A stretch of DNA of 64,000 nucleotides from Paracoccus versutus (GTDB lineage: Bacteria > Pseudomonadota > Alphaproteobacteria > Rhodobacterales > Rhodobacteraceae): contig NZ_JRKO01000016.1 in NCBI RefSeq assembly GCF_000763885.1, positions 36,633 to 100,632 of the forward strand, in the 5' to 3' direction. The notes below the pieces were generated by a model. It was given only the letters and a program-made list of their open reading frames with translations, did not search any database and was not told the origin of the DNA. Shown here in pieces: positions 13,284 through 25,946 of the stretch (position 1 is the stretch's first letter; the number at the start of each line of letters is the position of its first letter). The position numbers and the translations under genes are program-made.

Positions 13284-14686
13284 CAGGCGGCCATCGCCCC
13301 GAACAGCTGGGCATAGGCGCGGGCCGAGGCGTCCCAGCCCACCGGATGCGCCATGGCGTTTTCCATCATGCGGCTCCAGACCGCCGGCTGGCGCCAGAGC
13401 GCGCAAAGCCGGGACAGCGCGCGGGACAGCGCCTGGGCATCGACCGGGTGGAACTGCACCCCGGTCGCCACCCCCGCGGCCAGCCCGGCGGCCGAGGCGT
13501 TGATGACGGTATCGGCCAGCCCGCCGGTCAGCGCCACCAGCGGCAGGGTGCCGAAGCGCAGCCCGTAAAGCTGCGTCAGCCCGCAGGGTTCGAAGCGCGA
13601 GGGCACCAGGATGGCGTCGCCGCCGGCGATCATGCGGCGCGACAGCGGCTCGTCATAGCCCAGCCGCAAGGCCACGCCGGGATGGCGGGCGGCGGCCTGG
13701 GAAAAGGCGGCCTCGAGCCCAGGGTCGCCCGAGCCCAGCACCGCCAGCTGGCCGCCGTTGTCGAGCAGCGTGGGCAGCGCCTCGATCAGCAGGTCCAGCC
13801 CCTTCTGCCCGGTCAGGCGCGAGACGACGACGCAAAGCGGCCCATCCGCATCCGGCAGGCCGAACTCGTCGCGCAGCGCGGCGCGGTGGGGCGCCTTGCC
13901 CTCGGGCGTGGCATAGGGCGGCTTCCAGGCGTCCAGGTCGATGCCGTTCAGGATGCCGGTGAAGTCGGCGGCGCGGTCGGCCAGCACCCCCTCCATCCCC
14001 ATGCCGTATTCGGGGGTCATCAGCTCCTCGGCATAGGTGGGGCTGACGGTCGAGACCTTGTCGGCAAAGACGATCCCCGCCTTCAGCGCCGAGATCCGGC
14101 CCCAATATTCGAAGCCGCGCGGGTTGAAGAGATGCGCCGGCAGTTGCAGCGCCGACAGCATATGCGCCGGCGCAAGGCCCTGGAAGGCGATGTTGTGGAT
14201 GGTCAGCAGCGTCCGCACGTCCCGCACGCCCGCCTGGCGCAGATAGACCGGGGTCAGCCCCGCCTGCCAGTCGTGCAGGTGCAGCACCTGCGGCCGCCAG
14301 CCCTCGACCCCATCGGCGGCGATCAGGGCGGCGGCCTTGCACAGCGCGGCGAAACGCTGCGGATTGTCGGGCCAGTCGCGGCCGTCCGGGCCCAGGTAGA
14401 TGCCGCCCTGCCGGTCGAAAAGATGCGGCGCGTCCAGGATGTAAAGCACCGCCTTTCCCAGCGCGCCGCGCCGGATGCGGGCCGGGCCGCCGAACAGCTC
14501 CGGGATCTCGCGCACCACCGGGGCCTTGGCCGCGGCCCCCAGCACCGCCGGATAGCCGGGCAGCAGCACCCGCATCCCGACCCCCTGCCCGGCCAGCGCC
14601 GCCGGCAGCGCGCCCGCCACGTCGGCAAGGCCGCCGGTCTTGACCAGCGGCACGCATTCCGAGGCGACGGACAGAACCCTTGTCAT
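13283..14686 (-). CDS. glgA: Glycogen synthase (ADP-glucose type)
   Basis: GlgA transfers glucose from ADP-glucose to the non-reducing ends of glycogen (GT5). The 467-residue protein opens with [20 protein letters not shown], which includes the ADP-glucose-binding KTGGL motif, and has [18 protein letters not shown] with the GT-B catalytic Glu near the C-terminal third. The start at 14686 overlaps the glgC stop by 4 bp (ATGA). Confidence 0.97.
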   Translation of the reverse strand: MTRVLSVASECVPLVKTGGLADVAGALPAALAGQGVGMRVLLPGYPAVLGAAAKAPVVREIPELFGGPARIRRGALGKAVLYILDAPHLFDRQGGIYLGPDGRDWPDNPQRFAALCKAAALIAADGVEGWRPQVLHLHDWQAGLTPVYLRQAGVRDVRTLLTIHNIAFQGLAPAHMLSALQLPAHLFNPRGFEYWGRISALKAGIVFADKVSTVSPTYAEELMTPEYGMGMEGVLADRAADFTGILNGIDLDAWKPPYATPEGKAPHRAALRDEFGLPDADGPLCVVVSRLTGQKGLDLLIEALPTLLDNGGQLAVLGSGDPGLEAAFSQAAARHPGVALRLGYDEPLSRRMIAGGDAILVPSRFEPCGLTQLYGLRFGTLPLVALTGGLADTVINASAAGLAAGVATGVQFHPVDAQALSRALSRLCALWRQPAVWSRMMENAMAHPVGWDASARAYAQLFGAMAA

Positions 14687-15945
14687 AAAGACGCTTCCCT
14701 TCGATCCAGCATGTCCTGCGTGATCAGCGTGACACCCCCTTCCGAGACGCGGAACCATTTCGCGTCCTCTTCCGGGTCTTCGCCGACGACCAGCCCTTCG
14801 GGGATTCGAACGGCGCGGTCAATGACCACATTGGTCAAACGCGCGTGTCGGGCGACATTGGCGTAAGGCAGCACCACCGCGCGCTCCAGGCTGGAATAGG
14901 AATTGGTGTGGACCTGGGTGAACAGCAGCGACTCGCGGATCTCGCTGCCCGAGATGATGCAGCCGCCCGAGATCAGCGAACTGACGGCGCTGCCGCGGCG
15001 GTCGGGCTCGTCATGGATGAACTTGGCCGGCGGCACCAGTTCGGAATAGGTCCAGATCGGCCAGTCGCGGTCCCACAGGTTCAGGTCCGGGTTGAAGTCG
15101 GTCAGGTCGATATTCGCCCGCCAGAAGGCATCGACCGTGCCCACGTCGCGCCAATAGACCGGCTCGCCGTCCGAGCGCACGCAGCTGTCGGCAAAGCGAT
15201 GCGCCTGCGCCTTGCCGTCCCTGACGATCTGGGGGATCAGGTCGTTGCCGAAATCATGGCTGGAATTGTCGTCCTGCATGTCGCGGATCAGCAGGTCGCG
15301 CAGGAAGTCCCAGCGAAAGACATAGATGCCCATCGAGGCCAGCGTCACCTCGGGGTCGTCCGGCGTTCCCGGCGGATCGGCGGGCTTTTCCAGGAAGCTG
15401 GTGATGACGTCGTTGCCGTCCACCGCCATGACGCCAAAGGCCGATGCCTCGGCCCGCGGCACGGTCAGGCAGCCGATGGTCACGTCCGCGCCCGCCTCGA
15501 CATGATGGCGGATCATCAGCTCGTAATCCATCTTGTAGATATGGTCGCCGGCCAGGATCAGCACGTAGTCGACGCCGTAGCTGTCGATGATGTCGATGTT
15601 CTGCGCCACCGCATCGGCGGTGCCGCGATACCACATCGATTCGTCGTAACGCTGCGAGGCGGGCAGGATGTCCAGGAACTCGTTGCGCTCGGCGCGAAAG
15701 AAGTTCCAGCCGCGCTGGACGTGGCGGATCAGGCTGTGGGCCTTGTATTGCGTGGCCAGCGCCATCTTGCGGATGCCCGAGTTCAGCGCATTCGACAGCG
15801 CGAAGTCGATGATCCGCGACTTGCCGCCGAAATAGACCGCCGGCTTCACGCGCTTGTCGGTCAGCTCGCGCAGGCGCGAGCCGCGGCCGCCGGCCAGAAT
15901 GAAGGCCATGGATCTTCTGGAAAGCCTTTCCTCACGCGGTGCCAT
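14683..15945 (-). CDS. glgC: Glucose-1-phosphate adenylyltransferase
   Basis: GlgC makes ADP-glucose from glucose 1-phosphate and ATP, the committed and allosterically controlled step of bacterial glycogen synthesis. The 420-residue product contains LAGGRGSRL, the substrate motif [17 protein letters not shown] and a C-terminal left-handed beta-helix region. A GGAGG site precedes the ATG by about 8 nt. It lies between glgB and glgA in the operon. Confidence 0.97.
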   Translation of the reverse strand: MAPREERLSRRSMAFILAGGRGSRLRELTDKRVKPAVYFGGKSRIIDFALSNALNSGIRKMALATQYKAHSLIRHVQRGWNFFRAERNEFLDILPASQRYDESMWYRGTADAVAQNIDIIDSYGVDYVLILAGDHIYKMDYELMIRHHVEAGADVTIGCLTVPRAEASAFGVMAVDGNDVITSFLEKPADPPGTPDDPEVTLASMGIYVFRWDFLRDLLIRDMQDDNSSHDFGNDLIPQIVRDGKAQAHRFADSCVRSDGEPVYWRDVGTVDAFWRANIDLTDFNPDLNLWDRDWPIWTYSELVPPAKFIHDEPDRRGSAVSSLISGGCIISGSEIRESLLFTQVHTNSYSSLERAVVLPYANVARHARLTNVVIDRAVRIPEGLVVGEDPEEDAKWFRVSEGGVTLITQDMLDRREASL

Positions 15946-15988
15946 CTCTCTGCCCTCCCCCTTTTTGCCCGGCGCGCGGGTGTGGTTG

Positions 15989-18190
15989 CTATGATGTCGT
16001 CCTGTCGTCCTTGATGAAGATCAGCGTCGAAAGCGGCGGCAGCACCAGGTCCGCATGGGCGGGCTGGCCGTGGCTTTCGCCCGGCAGGGCGGTGACGCGG
16101 CCCAGGTTGCCGCGCCCGGCGCCGCCATAGACCTCGGCATCGCTGTTCAGCACCTCGCGCCACAGGCCCGGCTGCGGAAAGCCCATGCGCCAGCCGCTGC
16201 GCTCGACCGGGGTGAAGTTGCAGACCACCACCACCTCGGCATCGCCCGGACCCCCGCGCCGCACCCAGGCATAGATGGAATGGGCGGCATCATCGGCCTC
16301 GATCCACTGGAAGCCCGCGCCGTCGCAATCATGCGCGTAAAGCGCGGGCGTCGCGCGATAGATCGCGTTCAGGTCGCGCACCAGCAATTGCATGCCGTAA
16401 TGCAGCGGGTTGCCGATGCAGGCCCAGTCGATCTCGGCATCGTGGTTCCATTCCGACCCTTGGGCGAATTCCTGGCCCATGAACAGCAGCTTCTTGCCCG
16501 GATGGCCCCACATGAAGCCGTAATAGGCGCGAAGGTTGGCGAATTTCTCCCATTCGCTGCCGGGCATCTTGGCCAGCATCGAGCCCTTGCCGTGGACCAC
16601 CTCGTCATGGCTGATCGGCAGGATGAAATTCTCGCTGAAGGCGTAATGCAGGCCGAAGGTCATCTGGTGGTGATGGTGCTTGCGATGGATCGGCTCGCGC
16701 TTGATGTAATCCAGCGTGTCGTTCATCCAGCCCATGTTCCACTTGAAGCCGAAGCCCAGCCCGCCTTCATGCACCGGGCGCGAGACCCTGGGATAGCTGG
16801 TCGATTCCTCGGCCACGGTCATGATCCCCGGCTCTTCGCCATAGGTCAGGCGGTTCATCGCCTGCAGCATGGCGATGGCTTCGTAATTCTCGCGCCCGCC
16901 GTCCTTGTTGGGGATCCATTGGCCCTCGGCGCGGGAATAGTCGCGGTAGAGCATCGAGGCCACCGCATCCACCCGCAGCCCGTCCAGGTGATATTCCCTG
17001 AGCCAATACAAGGCATTGGCGGTCAGGTAATTCATCACCTCGGCCCGGCCGTAATTGTAGATCAGCGTGTTCCAGTCCTGGTGGAAGCCCTCGCGCGGGT
17101 CGGCATGTTCGTAAAGCGCGGTGCCGTCGAACTGCACCAGCCCGTGCGGATCGGTCGGGAAATGCCCCGGCACCCAGTCGAGGATCACCCCCAGCCCGGC
17201 CTTGTGCGCGGCGTTCACCAGGTCGCGGAACTCGTGCGGCGGGCCGAAGCGGATCGTCGGCGCGAACAGCCCGACCGGCTGATAGCCCCAGGAGCCGTCA
17301 AAGGGATATTCGCTGATCGGCAGCAGCTCGATATGGGTGAAGCCCATGTCCTTGGCGTAATCGACCAGCTCGACCGCCGCCTCGCGGTATGAGATCGGGC
17401 GGCCGCCGTCCTTCCTGCGCCAGCTGCCCAGATGCACCTCGTAGATCGAGATCGGGCGGTCGATGCGCTGCGCCTCGGCCCGCGTGCCCATCCAGCCATG
17501 GTCCGACCAGCCATAGCCCGCAATGTCGCGCACGACCGAGGCCGTGGCCGGCGGGTGCTGGGCGCCGAAGCCGACCGGATCGGCCTTTTGCGCCAACCCG
17601 CCATAGGCGCCGAGGATCTCGTATTTATAGGCGGTGCCATCGCCCAGGCCGGGCATGAAGATCTCCCAAACGCCGGTCGCGCCGCGGCGGCGCATGACAT
17701 GGCGCCGCCCGTCCCAGGCGTTGAAATCCCCGATCAGCGAGACGCGGCGGGCATTGGGCGCCCAGACCGCGAAATGCGTGCCGGCCGTGCCCTGGTGTTC
17801 GATCACATGCGCCCCGAGCGCCTGCCACAGCCCATGGTGCCGCCCCTCGCCCAGCAGGTATTCGTCAAGCTCGCCCAAGACCGGGCCGAAGCGATAGGCG
17901 TCCTCGACCAGCCATTCCTCGCCGTCGCGCCGCCCGCGCAAGAGATAGGGTTCCGCGCCCGGCACCATGCCATGGAACAGGCCGGGATAGCCCTCGACCG
18001 GGTCCAGCGGATGCGCCTTGCCGCCCGCCATGGCCGCCATCTCCTGCGCGCCGGGATCGAAGGCGGTGACATGGCGCGTGCCGCCCCGCGGATGCGGGCC
18101 AAGGACCGCGAAGGGATCGTCGAAGCGTCCCTCGGCGATGCGGCTCAGCACCGCGGGGTCGGCGATATCATCCGGGTCGATCTGCGCCAT
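15989..18190 (-). CDS. glgB: 1,4-alpha-glucan branching enzyme
   Basis: GlgB introduces alpha-1,6 branches into glycogen (GH13 subfamily 9). The 733-residue product has an N-terminal domain, a CBM48 segment ([18 protein letters not shown]) and the barrel motifs [15 protein letters not shown] (nucleophile Asp), AEESTSYP (acid/base Glu) and [12 protein letters not shown]. The length is normal for the family. It is second in the operon, 21 bp after glgP. Confidence 0.97.
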   Translation of the reverse strand: MAQIDPDDIADPAVLSRIAEGRFDDPFAVLGPHPRGGTRHVTAFDPGAQEMAAMAGGKAHPLDPVEGYPGLFHGMVPGAEPYLLRGRRDGEEWLVEDAYRFGPVLGELDEYLLGEGRHHGLWQALGAHVIEHQGTAGTHFAVWAPNARRVSLIGDFNAWDGRRHVMRRRGATGVWEIFMPGLGDGTAYKYEILGAYGGLAQKADPVGFGAQHPPATASVVRDIAGYGWSDHGWMGTRAEAQRIDRPISIYEVHLGSWRRKDGGRPISYREAAVELVDYAKDMGFTHIELLPISEYPFDGSWGYQPVGLFAPTIRFGPPHEFRDLVNAAHKAGLGVILDWVPGHFPTDPHGLVQFDGTALYEHADPREGFHQDWNTLIYNYGRAEVMNYLTANALYWLREYHLDGLRVDAVASMLYRDYSRAEGQWIPNKDGGRENYEAIAMLQAMNRLTYGEEPGIMTVAEESTSYPRVSRPVHEGGLGFGFKWNMGWMNDTLDYIKREPIHRKHHHHQMTFGLHYAFSENFILPISHDEVVHGKGSMLAKMPGSEWEKFANLRAYYGFMWGHPGKKLLFMGQEFAQGSEWNHDAEIDWACIGNPLHYGMQLLVRDLNAIYRATPALYAHDCDGAGFQWIEADDAAHSIYAWVRRGGPGDAEVVVVCNFTPVERSGWRMGFPQPGLWREVLNSDAEVYGGAGRGNLGRVTALPGESHGQPAHADLVLPPLSTLIFIKDDRTTS

Positions 18191-18211
18191 GGTTCCCCCT
18201 CCGCGACGGCG

Positions 18212-20608
<2,397 letters not shown>

Positions 20609-20703
20609 GGATCACCCTTCTTTCGGCACACCCGTATCCTTTCGGGTCATCCCCTTGGCTTAAGCCATCCGTTATCGAAAGCAAGCGGTTGGGAGAAAAT
20701 TCT

Positions 20704-20715
20704 GTTAGCGTTAAC
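20704..20715. promoter_or_regulatory. Candidate LacI-family operator upstream of glgP
   Basis: GTTAGCGTTAAC is an imperfect palindrome with a central CG, the architecture of LacI/GalR-family operators. It lies about 95 bp upstream of glgP in the only sizeable non-coding stretch before the glycogen operon (20609-20841). Nothing else in that stretch was recognised. No LacI-type regulator gene is in the window, so this is tentative. Confidence 0.3.
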
Positions 20716-20841
20716 CGACGCGGGCAATATCGTGCCGAAACCCGGCTCGGATCGTCGGAATCGCCCGCATTCCCGGCCCCGCACGCCAAAGGATTGCGCC
20801 AAACCGGGCGAGGGCCGCATGTTCTGCGGCTCTTTGGCCGG

Positions 20842-21693
20842 TCAGAAATCCAGGCCCAGGTCCAGCGTGCGCGCCGAATGCGTCAGCGCGCCCACCGAGA
20901 TGTAGTCGACCCCCGTCGCCGCCACCTCGGCCACGCGCGCCAGGCGCATGTTGCCCGAAGCCTCCAGCACCACCCGGCCCTGGGCCATGGCGACGGCCTC
21001 GCGCAGCTCTGCCGTCTCCATGTTGTCCAAGAGCACGACATCGGCGCCGCCCTCCTCCAGCACCTCGGAGAGCTGGTCGAGCCGGTCCACCTCGATCTCG
21101 ACCCGCATCATATGCGAGGCGCGGGCCTTGACGGCTTGCAGGACCGGCCGGATGCCGCCCGCCGCGGCGATGTGGTTGTCCTTGATCAGGATGGCGTCGG
21201 ACAGGCTGAAACGATGGTTGAAGCCGCCGCCGTGCAGCACCGCCTGTTTCTCGACCAGCCGCAGGCCGGGCGTGGTCTTGCGGGTGCAGGTGATGCGCGC
21301 GCGCGTTCCCGCCGTCTCGGCCACGAAGGCCGCCGTCTGCGTGGCGATGCCCGCCAGCCGGCCGGCGAAGTTCAGCGCCACCCGCTCGGCCGAGAGGATC
21401 GAGGCCGCCTCGCCCGCGATCTCGGCCAGCGTGTCGCCGGGCTGGAAGCGGCTGCCGTCGGCATGGTGCAGCCGCCAGTCCAAGCCTGGGTCGATCAGGC
21501 GAAAGGCGATGGCCGCCAGCTGCATCCCCGAGGCCACGCCCGCCTCGCGCGCCACGATCCGCGCCCGGTAGCGGGTGCCGGCCGGGATCACCGTGCGGGT
21601 GGTGATGTCGCCATAGGTGCCCAGATCCTCGGTCAGCGCGGCCCGGACCAGCGGTTCCAGGATCATCTCGGGCAGCGGGGGCATCTCGGTCAT
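20842..21693 (-). CDS. nadC: Nicotinate-nucleotide pyrophosphorylase (quinolinate phosphoribosyltransferase)
   Basis: NadC converts quinolinate and PRPP into nicotinate mononucleotide with CO2 release. The 283-residue product contains the family motifs TRKTTPGLR and LIKDNH and a C-terminal VDYISVGALTHS. The start overlaps the nadB stop by 4 bp (ATGA). It is the last gene of the nadABC operon. Confidence 0.97.
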   Translation of the reverse strand: MTEMPPLPEMILEPLVRAALTEDLGTYGDITTRTVIPAGTRYRARIVAREAGVASGMQLAAIAFRLIDPGLDWRLHHADGSRFQPGDTLAEIAGEAASILSAERVALNFAGRLAGIATQTAAFVAETAGTRARITCTRKTTPGLRLVEKQAVLHGGGFNHRFSLSDAILIKDNHIAAAGGIRPVLQAVKARASHMMRVEIEVDRLDQLSEVLEEGGADVVLLDNMETAELREAVAMAQGRVVLEASGNMRLARVAEVAATGVDYISVGALTHSARTLDLGLDF

Positions 21694-23258
21694 GTCGTCT
21701 CCGGTTCAAGCGAGGCGCGCAGGGCCAGCGCCTGCGCCAGCCGCAGGCGCGAGCGGCGCCCTTCGGGCAGGGTCTGCGGGAAATCGGTGCGGCAATGCGC
21801 GCCGCGGCTTTCCTGCCGCATCAGCGCCGCGGCGGCGATCAGCGTGGCGGTGGCGGTCATGTTCGAGAGCGCCGGGCAATCGGGCTGCGCGGCCTCGATG
21901 GCGGCGATCTCGCGCAGGCAGCGGGTCAGGCCCCCGGCGTCGCGCAGGACGCCCGCGCCCTCGGTCATGGCGCGGCGCAGGCGGGCGACCAGCGCCGGGT
22001 CGGGCACCGGGCCGGGCGGCAGGTCGGGCAGCACGACTTCCGGCGCGTCCTGCGCCGCCGGGCCCAGCCGCGCCTCGATCGACAGCGCGCAGCGGCGGGC
22101 AAAGACCAGCGCCTCCAAAAGCCCGTTCGAGGCCAGCCGGTTCGCGCCATGCAGCCCGGTCGAACTCGCCTCGCCGCAGACCCACAGCCGGTCGAGGCTG
22201 GCCCGCCCCTCGTCATCCACCGCCACCCCGCCCATGTGGTAATGCGCCGCGGCCGCCACCGGGATCTGCTCGCGGGTGGGGTCGATCCCCGCCCGCGAGC
22301 AGGCCCCCGCGACGGCCGGGAATTCGCTCAGGATGCGGTCGCCCAGGCAGGCGCGGGTGTCCAGCACCGGCCGCAGCCCGGCCTGGCTTTGCGCATAGAT
22401 CGCGCGCGCCACCACGTCGCGCGGCGCCAGCTCGGCATCGGGATGCACCGCCAGCATGAAGCGCTCGCCCAGCCGGTTCAGCAGCTGCGCCCCCTCGCCG
22501 CGCAGCGCCTCGGTGGCCAGCGGCGCCGGGTCTTCGCCGCAGTCGATGGCGGTGGGATGGAACTGCACGAATTCCGCATCCGCGATCTCGGCCCCCGCCC
22601 GCGCCGCCATGCCGATCACCTGGCCGCGGATGCGCGGCGGGTTCGTCGTCAGCGCGTAAAGCCCGCCCGAGCCGCCGCCCGCCAGCAGCACGCCCGGCGC
22701 CCGGATCAGGACCGGCGCCGAGCCCTGCGGGCCGGACAGCGTGACCTCGACCCCCGCGACCGCGCCGCCCTCGACCCGCAAGCCGGTGGCCATGACGCCC
22801 TCCAGCACCTGCACCGAGGGCGCCTCGCGCAGGCAGGCGACCAGCGCGCGCATGATCTCGGCCCCGGCCTGGTCGCCGCGCACCCGCACGACGCGGGCAA
22901 AGCTGTGCGCCGCCTCGCGCGACAGCACATAGCCGCCGTCCGGCTTGCGGTCGAAGGGGGTGCCGAGCCGGGTCAGGTCCAGGATATGCGCCCGCGCCTC
23001 GTCCGTGACCAGCTGGGCGATGGCGGGATCGACGGTGCCGGCGCCGGCGCGCAGCGTGTCGCGGGCATGGGCCTCGGCGCTGTCGGCCGGGTCCATGGCC
23101 GCCGCCACCCCGCCCTGCGCCCAGGCCGAGCTTGCGCCCTGCCCCAGAACCTCGGGCGAGATCATCAGCACCGGGCGCGGCGCCAGTTTCAGCGCCGCGT
23201 AAAGCGCGCCCAGACCGGCGCCGACGATGATGACGCGGCCGGTCGAGACCTCGCGCAC
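21690..23258 (-). CDS. nadB: L-aspartate oxidase
   Basis: NadB is an FAD enzyme that oxidises aspartate to iminoaspartate for quinolinate synthesis. The 522-residue protein has an N-terminal dinucleotide-binding loop GAGLGAL, the SSAWAQGG segment and GLHGANRLASNGLLE near residues 345-360, characteristic of the fumarate reductase-like family. The gene begins 1 bp from the nadA stop and overlaps nadC by 4 bp. Confidence 0.96.
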   Translation of the reverse strand: MREVSTGRVIIVGAGLGALYAALKLAPRPVLMISPEVLGQGASSAWAQGGVAAAMDPADSAEAHARDTLRAGAGTVDPAIAQLVTDEARAHILDLTRLGTPFDRKPDGGYVLSREAAHSFARVVRVRGDQAGAEIMRALVACLREAPSVQVLEGVMATGLRVEGGAVAGVEVTLSGPQGSAPVLIRAPGVLLAGGGSGGLYALTTNPPRIRGQVIGMAARAGAEIADAEFVQFHPTAIDCGEDPAPLATEALRGEGAQLLNRLGERFMLAVHPDAELAPRDVVARAIYAQSQAGLRPVLDTRACLGDRILSEFPAVAGACSRAGIDPTREQIPVAAAAHYHMGGVAVDDEGRASLDRLWVCGEASSTGLHGANRLASNGLLEALVFARRCALSIEARLGPAAQDAPEVVLPDLPPGPVPDPALVARLRRAMTEGAGVLRDAGGLTRCLREIAAIEAAQPDCPALSNMTATATLIAAAALMRQESRGAHCRTDFPQTLPEGRRSRLRLAQALALRASLEPETT

Positions 23259-23259
23259 C

Positions 23260-24312
23260 TCAGGCCGCCAGGCGCTGCGACAGGTCGATCATGCGCTGCA
23301 CCGCCAGGCGGGCGCGGTCCGCGACCTTGGGATCGACCTCGACCACGCCGGTCATGGTGTGCAGCGACCACAGCACCTTTTCCAGCGTGATCTTCTGCAT
23401 GTAGGGGCACATGTTGCAGGGGCCCAGGAACTCGACCTCGGGATTGGCGTCCGAGATGTTCGAGGCCATCGAGCATTCCGTGACCAGCATCACCTGCTTC
23501 GGCCGCTCGGTCTCGACCCAGCCCTGGATATTGGCGGTCGAGCCGGCATAGTCGGCTTCGGCCACCACATCGGGCGGGCATTCGGGATGGGCGATGATCT
23601 TCAGCCCCGGATTCCAGTCGCGAAAGTCGCGCAGGTCCTGTGCGGTGAACTGCTCATGCACGATGCAGGCGCCATCCCACCAGACGATGCGCTTTTGCGG
23701 CACCTTGTTGGCCACGTTCTGCGCCAACCACTTGTCGGGCGTCATGATGACGGTGTCGCTGTCCATGGCCGCGACGATCTGCGCCGCATTGGCCGAGGTG
23801 CAGCAGATGTCGGACGCCGCCTTCACCTCGGCGGTGGTGTTGACGTAGCTGACCACCGGCGCGCCGGGATAGCGGGCGCGCATCTCGGCGATGCCCTCGG
23901 CGGTGATGCTTTCGGCAAGCGAGCAGCCGGCCGCCATGTCGGGCATCAGCACGGTCTTTTGCGGGTTCAGGATCTTCGAGGTCTCGGCCATGAAATGCAC
24001 GCCGCATTGCACGATCACCTCGGCCTCGACCTTGGTCGCGGCGATGGCCAGCGCCAGGCTGTCGCCCACCACGTCCGAGATGCCGTGATAGATCTGCGGC
24101 GTCATGTAGTTATGCGCCAGCACCACGGCGCCGCGTTCCTTCTTGAGCTTGTTGATCGCGGCGACATAGGGGGCATGGATCGCCCAGTCGGGCCAGGGCA
24201 TGACGCGACCCATCCGGGCATGGATATCGGCCATGCGCTCGGCCAGCTCGAGCGAGGGCTCGAGATCGTAATGCGAGCCCAGCTCGCTGCGGATGGTCGT
24301 CAGATCGAGCAT
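23260..24312 (-). CDS. nadA: Quinolinate synthase A
   Basis: NadA condenses iminoaspartate with dihydroxyacetone phosphate to quinolinate using a [4Fe-4S] cluster. The 350-residue product shows three conserved Cys regions: VIVQCGVHFMAET, one near HPECPPDV and GPCNMCPYMQKITLE. The start at 24312 (MLDLTTIRSELG) is chosen because a G-rich ribosome site lies just upstream and earlier starts add unconserved sequence. It leads the nadABC operon; no known NAD-responsive RNA motif was recognised upstream. Confidence 0.95.
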   Translation of the reverse strand: MLDLTTIRSELGSHYDLEPSLELAERMADIHARMGRVMPWPDWAIHAPYVAAINKLKKERGAVVLAHNYMTPQIYHGISDVVGDSLALAIAATKVEAEVIVQCGVHFMAETSKILNPQKTVLMPDMAAGCSLAESITAEGIAEMRARYPGAPVVSYVNTTAEVKAASDICCTSANAAQIVAAMDSDTVIMTPDKWLAQNVANKVPQKRIVWWDGACIVHEQFTAQDLRDFRDWNPGLKIIAHPECPPDVVAEADYAGSTANIQGWVETERPKQVMLVTECSMASNISDANPEVEFLGPCNMCPYMQKITLEKVLWSLHTMTGVVEVDPKVADRARLAVQRMIDLSQRLAA

Positions 24313-24522
24313 TCGGTCCCCCCACTCTGCCCGCGTCGCAGTCACCCCGGATATAATGCGCCCGGCCCCCGATACCAGAGCGCCGGGCCCGTGAGTCGCG
24401 GTTCCTAACCCATGGATGACGCTCGGGCAACGCAAATGCTACGCCGCGGCAAGGGGACAAGCGGCCTTGCCCGGCCTTGGCGTCTGGACCTCGGGCCGTC
24501 CTGCGGTAAAAAGGACGGTGAA

Positions 24523-25305
24523 GTGATCGGGTTCCAGGCCATGCAAGAGTTCCAAGACAATTCCCCTGTGCCGCCCAGCCTGCGAAACCTCCAGATCCTG
24601 GAAGTGCTGGCGCGCGAGGCCCGCCCGATGACCGCGACCGAGATCAATGCCGCCCTGGGCCTGCCCAAGCCCACCATCCACCGCCTGGTCGCCCATCTGG
24701 AGCAAGAGGGCTACCTGTCGCGCCAGCTCGACGGGCGCAGCTACCTGCCCGGCCTCAAGCTGCGGCAGATGATGCTGGGCGTCATGCATGCCGGCCAATA
24801 CGACCTGCCGCGCCACGACGTGCTGGTGCGACTGTTCGCCGCCGTGGGCGAGACCTGCTCGATCTCGATCCCCGAAGGGGACACGCTGGTCTATGTGGAC
24901 CGGGTCGAAACCACCTGGCCCTTGCGGCTGGTGATCCGGCTGGGCACCCGCATCCCGCTGCATGCCACCGCGGCCGGCAAGGTCTGCCTGGCCTTCATGA
25001 ACCCGCAGAGCGTCGAGCATTTCCTGCGCCATGCCCGGCTGCAACCGCATACGCCGAACACCTTCGCCTCGGCCGAAAGCCTGCGCGAGGAACTGGCGCG
25101 GGTGCGCGAACAGGGCCATGCCGTCGACGACCAGGAGTTCATTCCCGGCATGGTCGGCATCTCGGTCCCGGCGCTGGATGCGCGCGGCCGGGTTCTGGCC
25201 GCCGTGACCTTCCACGCGCCGGTGCAGCGCATGTCGCTGGAAACGGCAATGACGCATCTGCCGGCGCTGCAACGCGCCGCACGCGAGCTGGCGGCGCTGG
25301 CCTGA
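24523..25305 (+). CDS. IclR-family transcriptional regulator
   Basis: The product is about 260 residues, with an N-terminal winged helix (LQILEVLAREARPMTATEIN, then GLPKPTIHRLVAHLEQEGYL as recognition region) and a C-terminal IclR effector domain (HATAAGKVCLA; EFIPGMVGISVPALD). A GTG start at 24523 is preferred because AAGGACGG lies 4-7 nt upstream; ATG at 24541 is the alternative. It is transcribed divergently from nadABC, but IclR proteins usually control catabolic genes, so a role in NAD synthesis is only possible. Confidence 0.88.
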   Translation: MIGFQAMQEFQDNSPVPPSLRNLQILEVLAREARPMTATEINAALGLPKPTIHRLVAHLEQEGYLSRQLDGRSYLPGLKLRQMMLGVMHAGQYDLPRHDVLVRLFAAVGETCSISIPEGDTLVYVDRVETTWPLRLVIRLGTRIPLHATAAGKVCLAFMNPQSVEHFLRHARLQPHTPNTFASAESLREELARVREQGHAVDDQEFIPGMVGISVPALDARGRVLAAVTFHAPVQRMSLETAMTHLPALQRAARELAALA

Positions 25306-25310
25306 CCGGC

Positions 25311-25946
25311 TCAGCCCGCCCAGGTGGCGGGGATCAGACCGCGCAGCGCATTGCCGACCCACAGCCGGACGCGCGGCAGATCCTCGGCCGGCAGCAGCTC
25401 TTCGCGGCAGGTGCCCTCGGCCAGCATCCCGGCGCGCAGCACGCCCGGCAAAAGCCCGCAGGACAGGGGCGGCGTGCGCATCCCCTGCCCGCGGTCGAAG
25501 AAGACCGTGGTGATGGTGCCGTCGCAGACCTCGCCGCACTCGTTGAGGAAGATCGCCTCCTCGATCCCCTCGGGCAGGGCGGCGCGGGCGGCGTCGTAAT
25601 GCGCCCGCCGCGTGGTCTTGAGCCGCAGCCAGGGATCGTCCGAGCGCAGCCGCGTCCCGGCCAGCGCCAGCCGCCACTCCGGCCGCGACTGCGGCAATGG
25701 GCCGCGCGTCACCTCGATCCGCCCAGCCCGGTCCAGCGTCAGCCGCAGCCGCGCGGGCTGGCCCGCAGGCGCGACCAGCGCCGCGCGGGCGGCCTGCAGG
25801 TCGCAGGGCCAGCCAAGCGCCCGCGCCCCCGCCGCCAGCCGCGCCAGGTGCCCCTGGATCCGCGGGCAGTCGGCGCCGTCCCACAGCACCGTCTCGATCA
25901 GCCTCAGATCGGGGTCGTCAGATCCTGCGCGTAGCGGGCTTTCCAT
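25311..25946 (-). CDS. pabC: Aminodeoxychorismate lyase-like aminotransferase class IV
   Basis: The protein is a 211-residue PLP enzyme of fold type IV that should convert 4-amino-4-deoxychorismate to p-aminobenzoate and pyruvate. The PLP lysine is in RLKTTRRAHYD, and NECGEVCDGTITTVFF matches the class IV signature. The N-terminus is shorter than in E. coli PabC. The start overlaps the end of pabB by about 40 bp, supporting joint function in folate precursor synthesis. Confidence 0.88.
   Translation of the reverse strand: MESPLRAGSDDPDLRLIETVLWDGADCPRIQGHLARLAAGARALGWPCDLQAARAALVAPAGQPARLRLTLDRAGRIEVTRGPLPQSRPEWRLALAGTRLRSDDPWLRLKTTRRAHYDAARAALPEGIEEAIFLNECGEVCDGTITTVFFDRGQGMRTPPLSCGLLPGVLRAGMLAEGTCREELLPAEDLPRVRLWVGNALRGLIPATWAG

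Noticed and set aside
24313..24522. NAD-responsive riboswitch before nadA
   Set aside because: I see no recognisable conserved hairpin motif in this gap; it mainly serves as a divergent promoter region.
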